Under the pieces are notes generated by a model. The model was not told the origin of the DNA. It made no database searches and worked only from the letters and a program-made list of their open reading frames with translations. A DNA stretch of 6,523 nt, taken from assembly GCA_937892105.1 (NCBI GenBank), contig CALAUZ010000162.1, positions 1-6,523 of the forward strand, given 5' to 3'. Below, piece by piece: positions 5,770-6,523 of the stretch; position 1 is the stretch's first letter, and each line of letters starts with the position of its first letter. A program made the position numbers and the translations under genes. Source of the DNA: an uncultured Fretibacterium sp. (GTDB lineage: Bacteria > Synergistota > Synergistia > Synergistales > Aminobacteriaceae).

Positions 5770-6523
5770 TTTGCTCTCCCTCTTTTTTTAGATAAAATTA
5801 TACACGCTTTGAAGCAGAAATGGAATAACCAGTGAACTACGTTTGTTTTTCTTATAGGTTGCTTTTCAACGCTACTCGGATAACCAAGAGCGACCATTGA
5901 ACAAACATTGTAGTTTTCAGGAATACCCAGTCTCGTTAGTAAATATCTAATTTCTACCTGTTTACAAATACGCATTAAGCCATTCAGCCAACATGCCCCA
6001 AGCCCTAAAGCGTGAGCAGCTAATAAAATGTTTTCAGTAGTGCAGGACGCGTCCATAACGCCGGTGTCGTTTCTCTTATCGTAGCTCACAATTATCAATG
6101 CGGCTGGATTATTAAAGCCTGCTAATGGTGTTTTTTCGCGCTTAGCGATAGAGTTTCCGACTTCTTTTATCCGATTTATAATTTGTTCATTGGTAATCAC
6201 AGTAAAGTTCCACGTTTGAAGATTGTGTCCGAACGGGGCTTGAATGCCAGCTTTTACGAGTAGTTCCAGAATGCTTTTATCAATTTTCTGGTCTGTAAAG
6301 TTCCTAACACTGTGTCGTGATAAAACTAAATTAATAAATTCATTATTCATCATTGTGTGGCCTCGCTCTTCCCACATCTTTCTGACCGCTTTCCTGTCTA
6401 GTTTCCTCATGCGATTTCTTGGAATTTCATTAACACTAACAATCTCTGTGGGTATCTTAAATGATTCCAGTCTTCCTCTGAGAAATCGAATTAGATATTC
6501 CTTGTCGTAAGGCTCACCAAGCA
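5736..6523 (-). CDS. AMP-forming ligase C-terminus fused to a nitroreductase, 5' end outside the window, 3' end cut by the IS
   Basis: The frame is open from the right edge. The first 50 or so residues (RFLRGRLESFKIPTEIVSVN, then EIPRNRMRKLDRKAV) match the AMP-binding C-terminal domain of acyl/aryl-CoA-type ligases. The catalytic lysine of the GK motif appears to be kept, but glycine is replaced (MRKLDRK). With no stop, and a linker of only about ten residues (RKMWEERGHT), a nitroreductase begins at MMNNEFINLVLSRHSVRNF. It shows the FMN-binding RHSVRNF, APFGHNLQTWNF and CTTENILLAAHALGLGACW motifs, and ends near KTNVVHWLF. Such flavoenzymes reduce or oxidise substrates with FMN. Fused to a ligase, this one may act on an acyl adenylate or thioester. 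The IS enters at the codon after FKAC. The current ORF gains 21 IS-encoded residues (to 5736), replacing a native end that I reconstruct as IGGKKQ. The catalytic domains are intact up to that point. An internal ATG at 6352 with GAGG upstream could also start a separate nitroreductase. Confidence 0.85.
   Translation of the reverse strand, partial: LGEPYDKEYLIRFLRGRLESFKIPTEIVSVNEIPRNRMRKLDRKAVRKMWEERGHTMMNNEFINLVLSRHSVRNFTDQKIDKSILELLVKAGIQAPFGHNLQTWNFTVITNEQIINRIKEVGNSIAKREKTPLAGFNNPAALIIVSYDKRNDTGVMDASCTTENILLAAHALGLGACWLNGLMRICKQVEIRYLLTRLGIPENYNVCSMVALGYPSSVEKQPIRKTNVVHWLFHFCFKACIILSKKRGRAKWQGHQREKNF
5788..5800. repeat. Right terminal inverted repeat of the IS630 element
   Basis: On the minus strand this end reads TAATTTTATCTAA inward from the TA at 5801-5802. 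It is one base longer than the left arm before the shared core, so the repeat is imperfect. Confidence 0.5.

Larger units (their letters stand above)
4701..5800 (-). mobile_element. IS630-family insertion sequence, about 1100 bp, flanked by TA
   Basis: The element contains a two-frame IS630 transposase and is flanked by TA at 4699-4700 and 5801-5802, the target duplication expected of the IS630/Tc1 group. Its length of 1100 bp is normal for the family. The ends are imperfect inverted repeats: TGTTTACTCTAA inward from 4701, and TAATTTTATCTAA inward from 5800 on the other strand, matching best as TTTACTCTAA against TTTTATCTAA with a one-base offset. Deleting 4701-5800 plus one TA joins the nitroreductase gene to the 68-aa gene with an exact ATGA overlap, which independently supports these boundaries. 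The transposase genes face the same way as the interrupted operon. A TATA at the right end leaves a two-base ambiguity there. Confidence 0.85.

Noticed and set aside
6244..6510. Plus-strand ORF opposite the ligase-nitroreductase junction
   Set aside because: It is an antisense shadow of a frame with recognisable ligase and nitroreductase motifs.

Overview
This is an AT-rich bacterial accessory region. All recognisable genes lie on the minus strand, so it is best read from the right edge leftwards. No marker fixes the host. The composition, a nitroreductase of the anaerobe type, an IS630-family element and a possible BspA-like leucine-rich-repeat relic would fit a host-associated anaerobe. A treponeme-like spirochaete is my guess, at low confidence. 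There are no tRNA, rRNA or CRISPR features.

Right third (6523-4699). The window opens inside a gene whose visible part is the C-terminal end of an AMP-forming acyl/aryl ligase. It runs with no stop codon into a complete nitroreductase domain, so the two form one fused polypeptide. Its last codons are cut by a 1.1-kb IS630-family element (4701-5800, flanked by TA). The transposase of this element is split into two overlapping frames joined by a -1 slip on an A8 run. Removing the element and one TA restores a nitroreductase ending in TGA that overlaps the ATG of the next gene (ATGA). The IS therefore landed cleanly inside a translationally coupled operon.

Middle (4682-3164). This is a run of small unrecognised genes with good Shine-Dalgarno sites: a 68-aa protein, a 174-aa protein with an N-terminal membrane segment and a coiled coil, and a 235-codon frame split by a single in-frame TAA into 103-aa and 129-aa parts.

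Left-middle (3163-1131). A gene-poor stretch holds a possible leucine-rich-repeat relic and a 23-codon ORF with a very strong ribosome-binding site. It is followed by two overlapping genes that are both broken by frameshifts. The first encodes an unknown protein of about 208 aa. The second is a diadenylate-cyclase-like (DAC/DisA_N) protein with an N-terminal sensor-like region. It carries the DGA motif, an RGRGAKYNS variant of the RHR region, and, in another frame, the terminal VVISED strand. Most of these lesions look like one extra base in a short homopolymer. They mean either a decaying nucleotide-signalling/conflict locus or uncorrected sequence errors.

Left kilobase (1-1130). No intact gene is visible. 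It holds an edge fragment that may be coding, a hairpin, and a GC-rich 15-bp perfect inverted repeat. The most interesting content is the DAC gene with its overlapping unknown partner, and the ligase-nitroreductase fusion coupled to a string of unknown small genes.
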